From assembly GCA_028288125.1 (NCBI GenBank), contig JAQBOH010000033.1, forward strand, positions 1 to 64,000: a DNA stretch of 64,000 nt. The letters are read 5' to 3'. This document shows, piece by piece, positions 35,086-44,894 of this stretch. This DNA comes from Mucilaginibacter sp. (GTDB taxonomy: Bacteria > Bacteroidota > Bacteroidia > Sphingobacteriales > Sphingobacteriaceae). The notes beneath the pieces were generated by a model, which saw only the letters and a list, made by a program, of their open reading frames with translations, made no database searches and had not been told where the DNA came from. The first letter of the stretch is position 1. The number at the start of each line of letters is the position of its first letter. Made by a program: the position numbers and the translations under genes.

Positions 35086-38000
35086 CTAATCCTCCATCCA
35101 CAATTCCATCAGCGAAACTAACTTGTCAACATCAACGGGCTTGGTGATATAATCATTGGCCCCAGCGGCTATACATTTTTCGCGATCATTGATCATCGCT
35201 TTGGCCGTTAAGGCTATTACCGGCAGCTTTATCCATTTGCTGCGGCTCCGGATGTGCCTGGTAGCTTCATAGCCATCCATTTTTGGCATCATAATATCCA
35301 TCAGCACTATATCAATACCCGGCACCTCCTCCAGCTTGTTTACGGCTTCCAATCCATCGTTGGCTATTTCGATATGCATGCCGTGATTTTTCAATGCGCC
35401 GCTCAAGGCAAAAATATTGCGCATGTCATCATCAACTATCAGTATTTTTTTTCCTTTTATCGCATTTTTATCCTTTTTGCCTATGGCATCTTTCGCGGAA
35501 GAGGCGACCCGCTTTTTCAGTTCGCTTGTTTCATTGATCCGGTTTAAAAACAACGTTACCTCATCGGTTAGCCTGTTTGCCGACTTGCCGGATTTTACCA
35601 CCATTGCATTGGCATAATGCATCAGTCTTTTTAATGAAGTTTTATCTAGGTCAATAGCCGTATTTATAATTACCGGCACATTTTTAAAACGCTCGTTTTC
35701 TTTTATCCTGTCTAAAAGGTCGAGCCCCGAAATATCAGGCAGGTTAAAGTCAAGAATAATGCACTGGTACTCATTCCTGTAAAGCATCCTGTATGCCGAT
35801 TCGCCATCAAAGGCCTGGTCGACACTTATGCCCCTGTCTTTCATTAGCTCATATATGGCACGGCTTTGTGTTGTATTGTCCTCTATCAGCAATACCTGTT
35901 TAAATATGGTTCCGCTTCGCACAGCCATATCGGTGAATAATTTATCGAGGTCAGTAGCACTGGCGGGCTTTTTAATAAAACTTATGGCCCCCTCGTTAGC
36001 TATCCGGTTATTGGCGGCTTCGCCTCCCGACATGAGGTGTACGGGTATATGCAGGGTTTCTTCTGATCGTTTTAGCTCATTTAAAATCTGCCAGCCATTT
36101 TTACCTGGCAACTTTATATCAAGCACCACGGCATCAGGTTGATTTTGTTTGATCGCTTCAACTGCCGTTGTCCCGTCATTTAAAATTAAAGAACGGCAGC
36201 CATGACCGCGGGCGTAATCGTCCAAAACGCCGGCGAAATTTTCATCGTCCTCTACGATGATGACCAACGGTTCCGTTTTGATATTTTTAACTGTTTCTTT
36301 TACCGGCAGCACAACCGCCGTGAGGGGTTCTAACGTTTCAGCCTGAGGAGTATCCTTGCTGTCATCCGCCGTCAGGGGATGAGCATTCAAGGGCAACGTC
36401 ATTACAAACTCGCTGCCTTTGCCCGGTTCACTTGTTAATGACACTTCTCCGCCCAGTAAGGCCGCTAAGTCGCGGCTGATGGGCAGGCCTAAACCTGTGC
36501 CGCCGTATTTGCGGCTGGTTGAGCCGTCGGCTTGCTGAAAAACCTCGAATATTGCTTTTTGCTTGTCATGAGGGATACCGATACCGGTATCCTTTATACA
36601 AAAACGTATTGTTTGATCCTTGCTGCCTTTAACGACATTAACTGTCACCAGCCCATTATCGGGAGTAAATTTAAAGGCATTGCTCAGCAGGTTTTTCAAA
36701 ACCTGCTCAACCCTTACTTTATCTGTAAACAGTTCAGCAGGAAGCGTTTGATCAATGCTGATCGTATACCTTATTTTTTTCTTTGCTGCAATTTCGGCAA
36801 ACAGCATTTCCATATCAAATAAAATTTCGCGCAGCTTTACTGTTTCATTGTGTACCTCCATCTTGCCCGATTCAACCTTTGAAAGATCAAGAATGTCATT
36901 GATCAGCGTAAGCAGGTCGTTACCGGCATTCAATATTACACTGGCGTATTTGATCTGGTCGGCGGTAAGGTTTGCCGGTTTATTATCACGCAGCACCTGT
37001 GCCAGTACCATGATGCTGTTTAACGGCGTCCTCAGCTCGTGGCTCATATTGGCTAAAAACTCCGATTTGTATTTGCTCGTGGTCTCCAGCTCCTGTACCT
37101 TGGAAGCTATAGCCTGGCGGGCCTCTTCAATGGCCAGGTTTTTTTCACTAAGCAAATTTGCTTTTTCTTCCAGGTCGGCATTGGTATGCCGCAACTCGTC
37201 CTGCCGCGATTTCAATTCTTCCTGCGATGCCTGGAGCATTCTCGTTTTGCTGAGCAATTCCTTATTGGTATGCCGCATTTCTTCATGCTGGGTTTCCAGT
37301 TCTTCCGCTTGTTGCTGAACGCGGCGTAACAGGTCGTGCATAATGGTACGGGCCCGGGCAGTATTTATGGCTATGCCTATGGCATCGGCCACCATTAAAA
37401 TGTATTGTTTCTTGCTTCTATCCGGTTCGCTATAAAAAGCGACCTCCATAATGCCGGTTAGTTTTTTATCAAAAAAGAACGGCACAATAAAGCTTTCTGT
37501 CGGGCTTGGGCGGGCAGATGAAATGCTTTTGGTTACGCTATTTAATTCGCCCTTAACGATTACAGTTTTTTTATCGTTCGCCGCTTGTCCGATAATCGTT
37601 TCATCAAATTTTATAGCGCCCTTAAGCAGGTCAGGATCATGAATAGCATAAGATGCCGATAACTCAAGGGTTTCGGATTCCTCCTTATACAAATAAAATG
37701 TTCCTTTTATTGCCCCGGCATAGCTGCATATTTCTGTTAGGATGTTTCCTGCCAATTCTTTTTCGGTTTGTTGGCCCTGAATTTTTTCGTTGAGTAAACT
37801 GGTGCCGGTCAGCAGCCAGTTTTTGGCTTTATCTTCGGCCAGTACCTTTGTAAGCTCAATATTTGTCAGCCGGAAATTTCCCTCGCTTTTTTGCAGTTTC
37901 TGGAAGGACATTTGAATATAATAGAACAGCGACAAAACGATACAGATAATAATTATGGCGCTTATGATAATGGCGTCTGTCGTTACGTTAGACGCGTTAT

Positions 38001-38528
38001 CGGATGATACCTTTTTGGCCTTTAACTGGTTGTTCTCTTCGTTAACAATACGCTTTACATAGAAGCGCACTTTATCCATATCATATTTACCGGTTGTGGC
38101 AGCTATTTCTTTGCGGGCCGAATCAAGGCCGTATAAACGGGATACATAAACTATATTATTAAGCTCGCTGGTTTTTAACCCGGCAAAACGCGAAAGGGAA
38201 TCTACGTTTCGCACCTGGGCAGGATTGTCCGCGGCCAGTACCTGTAATTCCGTTAAAATAGCGCTAACCCGGAAAACTGAATTGTTATATGGTTCAAGAA
38301 ATACGTCCTTTCCGGTAGCGACATATCCCAGCTGCCCGGTTTCCCCGTTCAGCAATAATAATTGCACTGTATTTGCCGCTTTAACAACCGACTCGGAGTG
38401 GTCAATGATACTCGCTTTTTTCTGCAGGCTGTTTATACTGGTATATGAGAAATGGAATACCCCAACACCAGCAGTAAAGAGAAAATAAACCCGGCTAATA
38501 TTTGTTGCTGAAAGGAAAGTTTTAACAT
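35086..38528 (-). CDS. Hybrid sensor histidine kinase, N-terminal frameshift
   Basis: Order in the 1149-residue ORF: extracytoplasmic CHASE3-like domain, membrane helix (about 188-207), GAF (about 255-395), coiled coil (400-485), HisKA with phospho-His in NMSHELRTPLN (about 499), HATPase with NLLSNAFKFTP, DTGIGIP and GTGLGLP, then three receiver domains with Asp in VVLDIKLPG, IILDFNLPD and VLMDIMMPKMDG. The ATG at 38528 gives a good first helix (LKLSFQQQILAGFIFSLLLVLG) but then runs to a stop; one extra G in the G4 run at 38460-38463 would join it to the long ORF. The track TTG start at 38535 lacks a proper helix. Confidence 0.85.
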
Positions 38529-38646
38529 GCGGCAAGTACGTTAGTATAAGTTCCTTAATAAAAATAACCTCAACTACCTGTTTATTAACGGGTAATTAAA
38601 AGCTGAACATGAAAATTGAAGGTTTTGTTTTTATGAAACGGAGGAA

Positions 38647-38783
38647 AGAATCAAGAGTCAAGAACCAAGACTTAGTGCTTTATGATAATCGTTTCGTTCC
38701 GGCCTTATGCTTGTGGGCTGTACTTCTGGGCTCTTGTTTCTTGGTTCCTGGTTCCTGGTTCTTACTTCCTCGCTCCTGATTCT
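38647..38783. repeat. Inverted repeat AGAATCAAGAGTCAAGAACCAAGA
   Basis: Left arm 38647-38670; right arm about 38730-38783 (TCTTGTTTCTTGGTTCCTGG...TGATTCT) with extra GGTTCCT units. The right arm overlaps the TAG stop of the next gene (38782-38784). Confidence 0.65.
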
Positions 38784-39189
38784 ATTTACCTGCAGTTTTT
38801 CCCGAAGAGAGGACACCCAATAACGCCAGCACAGGGCCGGCCAACAACAGGTACCAGCCCCATTTGAATTTGATTTGCCGCGCCACGAAGTTTTCAACAG
38901 AATGGAAAGGTATAAAGCTAAACGAAGTGTGGATCTTCAATAGCGCCAGCAGATATAATAACATAACTAAAGCGAGTGAAAGCCATGCAGCGAAGCGGAT
39001 TATTTTTACCTGGTTAAACACCGTGCCGATCACACCCACTACCGCAACCAATAAAACAAGAATGCCATAAGGCTTATTGGCATCGTAAACATTCCAGTTG
39101 ATCAAATGGAACGGACGCAGGATGGGGCAGTATGTTGCCACGAGCAGCATAACAAAACCGGCAAAGGATACGAAGTTACTAAGACGCAT
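38782..39189 (-). CDS. Four-helix membrane protein of unknown function
   Basis: 135 residues with four hydrophobic helices (FVSFAGFVMLLVATY; YGILVLLVAVVGVIG; WLSLALVMLLYLLALL; WYLLLAGPVLALLGVL) and few conserved-looking polar residues. No family recognised. It starts 2 bp after the gldC stop and so belongs to the same transcript. Confidence 0.65.
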   Translation of the reverse strand: MRLSNFVSFAGFVMLLVATYCPILRPFHLINWNVYDANKPYGILVLLVAVVGVIGTVFNQVKIIRFAAWLSLALVMLLYLLALLKIHTSFSFIPFHSVENFVARQIKFKWGWYLLLAGPVLALLGVLSSGKTAGK

Positions 39190-39191
39190 TT

Positions 39192-39524
39192 TTATTTCTG
39201 GCTTATTTCCATTTTATCGGCAAAATGGGCGCAGTAGTCGCGCAGGTCTTCAACAATGTTCGTTTCGCCAGTGGCACGTAAAAAGCTGTCGCCCATGGTT
39301 TGCAGGGTTTCATAAAAAAACCGTTTCATTTCGTCAACCGGCATATCCTTGGTCCACAGGTCGATACGCAGGGTGTTTTTATAGCTTTGATCCCATAACG
39401 CCAGCATCATTGATTTTACAGGCATAGCCTCTTTATTTTCGGCGTCGGTTGATTCCCATATTATGCTTTCGGGAACGTTACTATCGTCAAGTTGTATCGT
39501 AAGCTTAATCTCAGCTGTCTTCAT
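39192..39524 (-). CDS. gldC: Gliding motility protein GldC
   Basis: 110 residues. The stretch IKLTIQLDDSNVPESIIWESTDA and WTKDMPVDEMKRFFYETLQTMGDSFLRATG (split) are typical of GldC, a soluble protein conserved in Bacteroidota and named for gliding in Flavobacterium johnsoniae, though also present in non-gliders. Between two small membrane-protein genes on the same strand, gaps 2-5 bp. Confidence 0.92.
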   Translation of the reverse strand: MKTAEIKLTIQLDDSNVPESIIWESTDAENKEAMPVKSMMLALWDQSYKNTLRIDLWTKDMPVDEMKRFFYETLQTMGDSFLRATGETNIVEDLRDYCAHFADKMEISQK

Positions 39525-39529
39525 TTAAT

Positions 39530-39796
39530 TTATTTAACAAGTAAAAATATAATAACCGCCAAAGTTATAAAGCTTAGCTCTACAATCCATAACTTTTTGA
39601 TCTCGTAGAAAAAATTACGGAACAAAATATCCATAAATGACACTACGACTGCAAATAGAATAAATATTCCGCCGATAGTACCGCTCATGTGCTTAAACTG
39701 GTAGCCCGAAATTTTTACGCCATATATCCAGCAGTAAACGGCTGTCACCAGGAAAAATGCACTGGCAAAGTTGAGGGGTGTAATGCGTAGCTTCAT
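39530..39796 (-). CDS. Small three-helix membrane protein
   Basis: 88 residues, three membrane helices (FASAFFLVTAVYCWIYGV; GGIFILFAVVVSFMDILF; IVELSFITLAVIIFLLV). No known family. First gene of a three-gene set with gldC and the 38782 gene, 5 bp before gldC. Confidence 0.65.
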   Translation of the reverse strand: MKLRITPLNFASAFFLVTAVYCWIYGVKISGYQFKHMSGTIGGIFILFAVVVSFMDILFRNFFYEIKKLWIVELSFITLAVIIFLLVK

Positions 39797-39816
39797 GTGT
39801 GGTATTGTTCATCAGC

Positions 39817-39849
39817 AGACTTACAAAGTTTTTTAAACTTCGTAAGTCT
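39817..39849. repeat. REP-like palindrome, copy 4 (diverged)
   Basis: AGACTTACAAAGTTT (39817-39831) and AAACTTCGTAAGTCT (39835-39849): same core as the other copies with a compensated end change and one mismatch. It lies 10 bp after the helicase stop in a 63-bp gap. Confidence 0.8.
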
Positions 39850-39859
39850 CTCTATAAAT

Positions 39860-41206
39860 TTAACGTTTCTTCCTGTTTGATCCTGACCTGCCTCGCCTTC
39901 CCTGCTTTGGGTCGTGGTTTGTTTTTGCCTTGGCGGCGTCAAATTTTTTCCTTTGGTTCAGCGTTTTCTTTTCGTGGAACGCGCCTTTAAAATCAGGGTC
40001 GTCGCGCCGCTTTTGCATGTCGATCTCTTTGGCCTGGTCCTGCTTTTCTTCGTAAGGCGTTGCCTCGATAAATACATCCGCGGGGATCTCCATTACGGGC
40101 ACCTGCTGCCTGATGAGCTTCTCGATCTTCCTGACATAATACTCCTCGGAAGGACTGCAAAACGTTATCGCCTCGCCCGACTGGTATGCCCGCCCTGTAC
40201 GCCCGATACGGTGAACATAATCCTCGATTACCACCGGCACATCAAAATTTATCACATGGCTTACATCGCTCACATCAATACCGCGCGAAGCGACGTCCGT
40301 AGCCACCAATATTTTAACCTCGTCGTTTTTGAAGGCATTTATTGCATTGATACGTGTATTTTGCCCTTTGTTGGCATGCAGTACCTTCACTTCCTTATCA
40401 CCGAATTTGCGCAGCAAAAATTTATAAACATCTTCAGCGGCTACCCGGGTCTTACAAAAGATCATCAGTTTTTTGATGTCATCTTCTTTGTCGAGCAGCT
40501 TTTTAAGCAGGTTTATCTTGGTTTTAACATTCGGCACGTAATATAAATGCTGGTTAACGGTTTGCGCCGGCGTGGCCTGCGGTGTTACCTCGATAACAGT
40601 CGGAAACTCCAGGAAATTATTTGAAAGCTCGTGTATCTTATCGGACATAGTAGCCGAAAAAAGCAAATTCTGCCTTTTTACCGGCACTACTTCCAATATC
40701 CGGTTCACCTGGGGCATAAAGCCCATATCCATCATTTTATCCGCCTCGTCCAAAACCAAAACCTGTAAAGTTTTGGTAACGATATGGCCGGCAAGGTAAA
40801 TATCCATAAACCGGCCGGGCGTGGCTACGATAATATCCACACCTTTATTTATCTGCTCGATCTGCGTTTTGGGGCCGAGGCCGCCGTATAATACCACTAC
40901 CCGTAAGTCAGTATTCGCGGCGAAGGTTTTTATATTTTCCTCTATCTGCATGGCCAATTCCCTCGTCGGGGAAATGATAAGCGCGCGGGCGTGATCGCCC
41001 TGCGCGTATTTAAGCTTCATCAGGATAGGCAAAACATACGCGGCTGTTTTGCCGGTACCGGTTTGCGCTATGCCCATTACATCCTGCCCATTCAAAATAG
41101 GCGGGATAGCTTTTTGCTGGATAGGCGTAGCTTCGGTGTAACCGGCATCTGCAATGGCATTCAAAATTTGCCGGTTAAATTTAAATTCGTCGAAAGATAC
41201 CGCCAT
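39860..41206 (-). CDS. DEAD-box RNA helicase
   Basis: 448 residues: Q motif, motif I AQTGTGKTAAYVLP (about 44), Ia PTRELAMQ, Ib TPGRF, II VLDEADKMMDMGF (about 150), III FSATM, then the helicase C domain with VATDVASRGIDVSDV and HRIGRTGRA (about 335), ending in a basic tail (GRRGRSGSNRKKR) of the RhlE type that binds RNA. Likely in ribosome assembly or RNA decay. Confidence 0.93.
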   Translation of the reverse strand: MAVSFDEFKFNRQILNAIADAGYTEATPIQQKAIPPILNGQDVMGIAQTGTGKTAAYVLPILMKLKYAQGDHARALIISPTRELAMQIEENIKTFAANTDLRVVVLYGGLGPKTQIEQINKGVDIIVATPGRFMDIYLAGHIVTKTLQVLVLDEADKMMDMGFMPQVNRILEVVPVKRQNLLFSATMSDKIHELSNNFLEFPTVIEVTPQATPAQTVNQHLYYVPNVKTKINLLKKLLDKEDDIKKLMIFCKTRVAAEDVYKFLLRKFGDKEVKVLHANKGQNTRINAINAFKNDEVKILVATDVASRGIDVSDVSHVINFDVPVVIEDYVHRIGRTGRAYQSGEAITFCSPSEEYYVRKIEKLIRQQVPVMEIPADVFIEATPYEEKQDQAKEIDMQKRRDDPDFKGAFHEKKTLNQRKKFDAAKAKTNHDPKQGRRGRSGSNRKKR

Positions 41207-41230
41207 GCGGCAAAGATAGGTTTTTTGAAT

Positions 41231-41273
41231 CCGAAAGTCCGGAAAGTCAAAAAAGTCGGTAAAGTCAGAAAGG
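41231..41273. repeat. AGTC-type repeat, single arm
   Basis: CCGAAAGTCCGGAAAGTCAAAAAAGTCGGTAAAGTCAG, same family as 4981-5077 and 13949-14090, just upstream of the helicase start. Confidence 0.6.
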
Positions 41274-41396
41274 ATTAATGTGGAAGGAGTTTGAATGTGA
41301 GGTCCGAAGGTTTTGATCGCAGATTTCCGGTTCGATCATTAATTTTCAAATCGTTTAGTTTATATAATTGCTGTTTTATGGTGTATTTACTTTAGG

Positions 41397-41459
41397 TGTA
41401 TCTGTTGTATCTCTTGTATCCGTTGTATCTGTTGTATCTGTTGTATCTGTTGTATCAGT
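41397..41459. repeat. Tandem array of seven 9-bp units (TGTATCTGT)
   Basis: Units: TGTATCTGT, TGTATCTCT, TGTATCCGT, TGTATCTGT x3, TGTATCAGT. Near-identical units suggest slippage-prone microsatellite behaviour upstream of dihydroorotase. Confidence 0.9.
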
Positions 41460-41531
41460 GATACAATACATCTTTTGAAATTTACCCGCTCCGGCTCATA
41501 CCGCCGGCCTCAACTTTTCAGACATTAAACT

Positions 41532-41539
41532 TATATTTG
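41532..41539 (+). promoter_or_regulatory. -7 box abutting the dihydroorotase start
   Basis: TATATTTG ends four bases before the ATG at 41544. If this is the -7 box, transcription would start at or within a few bases of the start codon, giving a leaderless mRNA. Confidence 0.5.
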
Positions 41540-41543
41540 TGCC

Positions 41544-42878
41544 ATGCCGTCTATCCTGATCAAATCAGCCACCGTAATTAATGAGAATAAGCAATTTGTT
41601 GCCGACGTTTTGGTGAAGGATGGATTGATCGAACGCATCGGCAAACAAATTGATGCCGCTGCCGACAGGGAGATCAACGCCGAAGGTTTACATCTTTTTC
41701 CCGGCTGCATTGACGACCAGGTGCATTTCCGCGAACCGGGACTGACGCATAAGGGCACTATTTTTTCGGAATCGAGGGCGGCCGTCGCGGGGGGTATTAC
41801 TTCCTTTATGGAAATGCCAAACACAGTTCCCAACACGCTGACGCAGCAATTGCTGGAAGATAAATACCGGGTTGCGGCAAGAACTTCACTGGCGAATTAT
41901 TCCTTTTTCATGGGCGCCTCAAATGATAACCTCGACGAAGTATTGCGCACAGATGCTAAAAACGTTTGCGGGATAAAAGTTTTTATGGGATCATCAACCG
42001 GCAACATGCTGGTGGACAACCCGGCCACGCTCGAAAACCTTTTCGCGCAGTCGCCCATGCTGATTGCCACGCATTGCGAGGATGAAGCGACCATTCAAAG
42101 CAACCTGGAGCATTACAAACAATTATTAGGCGAAAATATCCCGGTAAGGCTGCATCCGAAGATCCGCAGCGAGGAAGCGTGCTATCTTTCCTCATCAATG
42201 GCTGTTGAGCTGGCAAAAAAGCATGGTACGCGCTTGCATATTCTGCACATATCCACAGGAAAGGAAACTTACTTATTTGATAATACCATCCCGTTAAAGG
42301 ATAAAAAAATTACGGCTGAAGCCTGTATTCATCATCTGTGGTTTAGCGATAAAGACTACGAGTCCAAAGGCAACCTGATCAAATGGAACCCTGCCGTGAA
42401 GACCGGACAGGACCGGGACGCGATACTAAAAGCGGTATTAAACGGGCGTATTGATGTAATCGCCACCGATCATGCCCCGCACACTTTAGAGGAAAAATCA
42501 AAGCCTTATTTGCAAGCGCCGTCAGGCGGGCCGTTGGTACAGCATGCATTGCCTGCCATGCTGGAATTGCACCACCAGGGCAAAATAAGTCTGGAACAAA
42601 TCGCCGAAAAAATGGCGCATAACGTGGCTACCTGTTTTCAAATCGAAAACCGGGGCTTTATCCGCGAAGGTTACTGGGCCGACCTGGTGCTGGTTAATTT
42701 AAAGGCTCCATGGACGGTTAGTAAGGATAATATCCTTTACAAATGTAAATGGAGCCCGTTTGAAGGGACATCCTTTCAATCTAAAATAACTGCCACTCTT
42801 GTTTCCGGCAATATTGTATATGAGAACGGGAACTTAATTGAAAACGAATCGGGTAAACGGCTAAGTTTTACACGATAA
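41544..42878 (+). CDS. pyrC: Dihydroorotase
   Basis: 444 residues, amidohydrolase closing carbamoyl-aspartate to dihydroorotate in pyrimidine synthesis. Metal-site motif appears as DDQVHFREPG (about 55-64; Asp-Gln-Val-His where many type I enzymes have DxHxH), PNTVPN, HCEDE, HILHIS and ATDHAPH (about 310), ending in the usual C-terminal strand pair. The first metal motif has Gln-Val-His, as in many Bacteroidota class I enzymes. Possibly leaderless. Confidence 0.9.
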   Translation: MPSILIKSATVINENKQFVADVLVKDGLIERIGKQIDAAADREINAEGLHLFPGCIDDQVHFREPGLTHKGTIFSESRAAVAGGITSFMEMPNTVPNTLTQQLLEDKYRVAARTSLANYSFFMGASNDNLDEVLRTDAKNVCGIKVFMGSSTGNMLVDNPATLENLFAQSPMLIATHCEDEATIQSNLEHYKQLLGENIPVRLHPKIRSEEACYLSSSMAVELAKKHGTRLHILHISTGKETYLFDNTIPLKDKKITAEACIHHLWFSDKDYESKGNLIKWNPAVKTGQDRDAILKAVLNGRIDVIATDHAPHTLEEKSKPYLQAPSGGPLVQHALPAMLELHHQGKISLEQIAEKMAHNVATCFQIENRGFIREGYWADLVLVNLKAPWTVSKDNILYKCKWSPFEGTSFQSKITATLVSGNIVYENGNLIENESGKRLSFTR

Positions 42879-42887
42879 GCAAAGCCC

Positions 42888-43316
42888 CTAACCCTCTGCT
42901 AAAATCTTCTTCAACCCGTCAAATACCGATTGCCAGTTATTTGCTGAATGTTCCATGGCTTCCTGGCTTTTAACACCGTCCTGTGAAATAACCAGGGTTG
43001 TGACGCCATCAGCTTCGGTAAGCTCATAAGTAATATTGTTATAATTCTCCGGCTTATCGGCGGTACCCGACATGCTGCTCCAGTAAGTGTATTTTAACAA
43101 CCGCGGCGGATCTATGTCGAGGATAATACCACCATCCGTATAAGTCTTTCCCTCCCATTCGCCGCTGAAAGTTATCGGACTGCCAACTTTCCAATCGGAC
43201 CTTAAGTTGGTTCCAAAAAAATATTGTTTTACAATAGCCGGGTCGGTAAGCCCGCTCCAAACTTTTGAAATCGGGGCTTCGAAGGTGATAGTCGTCTTTA
43301 ATGTTAAATTTTCCAT
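42888..43316 (-). CDS. SRPBCC (AHSA1-like) domain protein
   Basis: 142 residues of the START/Bet v 1-like fold: TTITFEAPISKVWSGLTDPAIVKQYFFG, then GGIILDIDPPRLLKYTYW and the C-terminal helix NNWQSVFDGLKKIL. Binds hydrophobic ligands or acts with chaperones; the ligand is unknown. It lies just downstream of a WYL regulator gene on the same strand, a common pairing. Confidence 0.85.
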   Translation of the reverse strand: MENLTLKTTITFEAPISKVWSGLTDPAIVKQYFFGTNLRSDWKVGSPITFSGEWEGKTYTDGGIILDIDPPRLLKYTYWSSMSGTADKPENYNNITYELTEADGVTTLVISQDGVKSQEAMEHSANNWQSVFDGLKKILAEG

Positions 43317-43359
43317 GGCTTTTTTTACAAATTAAAAACTTCTCAATGACAACTGTATG

Positions 43360-44322
43360 TCAGCAGGCATTTGTTAACTGAAGGTTTTTTTGCGCAATCG
43401 AAGCCGCAATCACTGCGATCCGTTCCCTTAAACTATCCGGGCTTACAATTTCGGCCTGGTCGCCAAACATCATGAACCAGCGGGCAAAACCTGCCAACGA
43501 AGCGGTTAGGAATGTCATTTCAATTTGGTCGCCAACTGTTTTTTCAGAAACAAAACCGCTGTAATATTTTTGGTATTCCAAATGCCTGTAAATTGATTTG
43601 TCAACACGCATCACAACGAGGTCTAATTCCTGCTCTTTAGCGGTTTGCTTTATATAATCCTTTAACGTAGGATGCTTATTTTTAAAAATCATATCGGTTA
43701 CTTCAAGCCGGCTGATACGATCGATCCTGAAGTCGCGGTAGTCGTTCCGCATCCGGCAAAACGCGATGAGGTGCCAATAGCTATCCTTATAAAAAACACC
43801 AATCGGTTCAACTTCTCTTTTGGTTTGTTCCTGGCTATGGTGGGCAAAATAATCAATGCGTAAAACATTTTTTTGCGCTATACCGAGCAATAGCTTCTGC
43901 AAATGGTCCTTATTGTCAACACGCAATTGGCTATGGCTTTTAAACACCTCTATGCTATTGTCAATATCCTCCAGCAAATTCTTTTCGGCGGTACGTAATA
44001 TGGCCCTTATCTTGTACATGGCCGATTTATGATGCTCCATGGTTGAGCTGTCGGTAAGCTTCTCAATAAACTTTTCAGCGGTTAAAAAGGCGGTAGCTTC
44101 TTCACGGGTAAACATTACAGGCGGCAACCGGTAGCCATCCATAATGGAGTAACCTATACCGGCCTCGCCTATTATGGGAATACCTGCTTCTTCGAGTGTT
44201 TTTACATCCCGGTAAACCGTACGCAGACTGATGTTGAACCGTTCGGCAATATCTGCAGCCTTTACCACCCTGCGCGATTGCAATTGAATTAAAATAGCCG
44301 AAACTCTGTCGATACGGTTCAT
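43360..44322 (-). CDS. YafY-family HTH/WYL transcriptional regulator
   Basis: 320 residues: DeoR-like winged helix at the N-terminus (RVSAILIQLQSRRVVKAADIAERFNISLRTVYRDVKTLEE split; about 5-45) and a WYL domain (about 140-220; LRIDYFAHHSQEQTKREVEPIGVFYKDSYWHLIAFCR) with WCX extension. WYL domains sense ligands, often nucleic acid or nucleotides. Likely controls the AHSA1 gene next to it. Confidence 0.9.
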   Translation of the reverse strand: MNRIDRVSAILIQLQSRRVVKAADIAERFNISLRTVYRDVKTLEEAGIPIIGEAGIGYSIMDGYRLPPVMFTREEATAFLTAEKFIEKLTDSSTMEHHKSAMYKIRAILRTAEKNLLEDIDNSIEVFKSHSQLRVDNKDHLQKLLLGIAQKNVLRIDYFAHHSQEQTKREVEPIGVFYKDSYWHLIAFCRMRNDYRDFRIDRISRLEVTDMIFKNKHPTLKDYIKQTAKEQELDLVVMRVDKSIYRHLEYQKYYSGFVSEKTVGDQIEMTFLTASLAGFARWFMMFGDQAEIVSPDSLRERIAVIAASIAQKNLQLTNAC

Positions 44323-44379
44323 ACAAGCAAATTACATAAAAAGCGCTTATATTAGTACAAAAAAAATACGCTGCTGCCT

Positions 44380-44685
44380 ATGGTTAGCGATGACAAAATT
44401 GTAACCTTTGATTCCTATTACAATCCCATGTTGGCCCATATTGTGCGAACAAAACTCCTGGCCAATGGTGCACCCTGTTATATTGCTGACGAATACATAC
44501 TTTGGGCGAAACCATATCTTAACCAGACATTGGGAGGCGCGAAGATTAAAGTGTTTGAAAAGGATTTGGAAAGGTGCAAAGCGATTTTAGCAACTGAAAG
44601 TGACCTGCAAAAACAAGGTTATTTTGAAATTGATAATGAAAGCAATGCTGATATTGTATGTCCGTATTGTTCTTCAACTACGTAA
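44380..44685 (+). CDS. DUF2007 protein, truncated by frameshift
   Basis: 101 residues: the DUF2007 domain (VTFDSYYNPMLAHIVRTKLLANG to AILATE) followed by the start of a zinc ribbon CPYCSST and an early stop. Its tandem paralogue at 44895 continues CPYCASTNVVNIAVRK. Restoring one A (ACTACGTA to ACTAACGTA) would give STNVRYGLA and an open frame to 44810. Gene and upstream TTATATTAGTA promoter-like DNA were duplicated together. Confidence 0.75.
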   Translation: MVSDDKIVTFDSYYNPMLAHIVRTKLLANGAPCYIADEYILWAKPYLNQTLGGAKIKVFEKDLERCKAILATESDLQKQGYFEIDNESNADIVCPYCSSTT

Positions 44686-44810
44686 GATACGGCCTTGCGA
44701 CGGTTTTTAAATTTCATTTGCCTAGTTTATTGATTTCTTTTTTAGCCGGAGTTCCTTGTTATTTTTACAAAACGTGGCATTGCTTTCACTGCCATCGTGA
44801 TTTTAAATAA
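44679..44810 (+). pseudogene. Out-of-frame tail of the first DUF2007 gene
   Basis: In the +2 frame the DNA after the premature stop is open to TAA at 44808: YVRYGLATVFKFHLPSLLISFLAGVPCYFYK then WHCFHCHRDFK, the second half of a zinc ribbon (paralogue: WYCYNCKHDFE). It encodes one hydrophobic segment. This supports a single-base deletion instead of a short native gene. Confidence 0.75.
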
Positions 44811-44894
44811 CATTTATAATCCCCGTCAACAATGGTTTGCAAATGCAAATTGGATAAAAGCACTTATATTAGTATTAAAAATTATCTGCCGCCT

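Larger units (their letters stand above)
41274..41543. other. Spacer with 9-bp tandem array and pyrC promoter
   Basis: Between divergent helicase and dihydroorotase genes. Contents: seven tandem 9-mers of TGTATCTGT type (41397-41459), directly followed by GTATCAGTGATAC, a 13-bp palindrome (41452-41464) overlapping the last unit, and TATATTTG at 41532. No ORF of interest. Confidence 0.7.

Noticed and set aside
41397-41459. CRISPR array
   Set aside because: Units of 9 bp without spacers and no cas genes nearby; a microsatellite.
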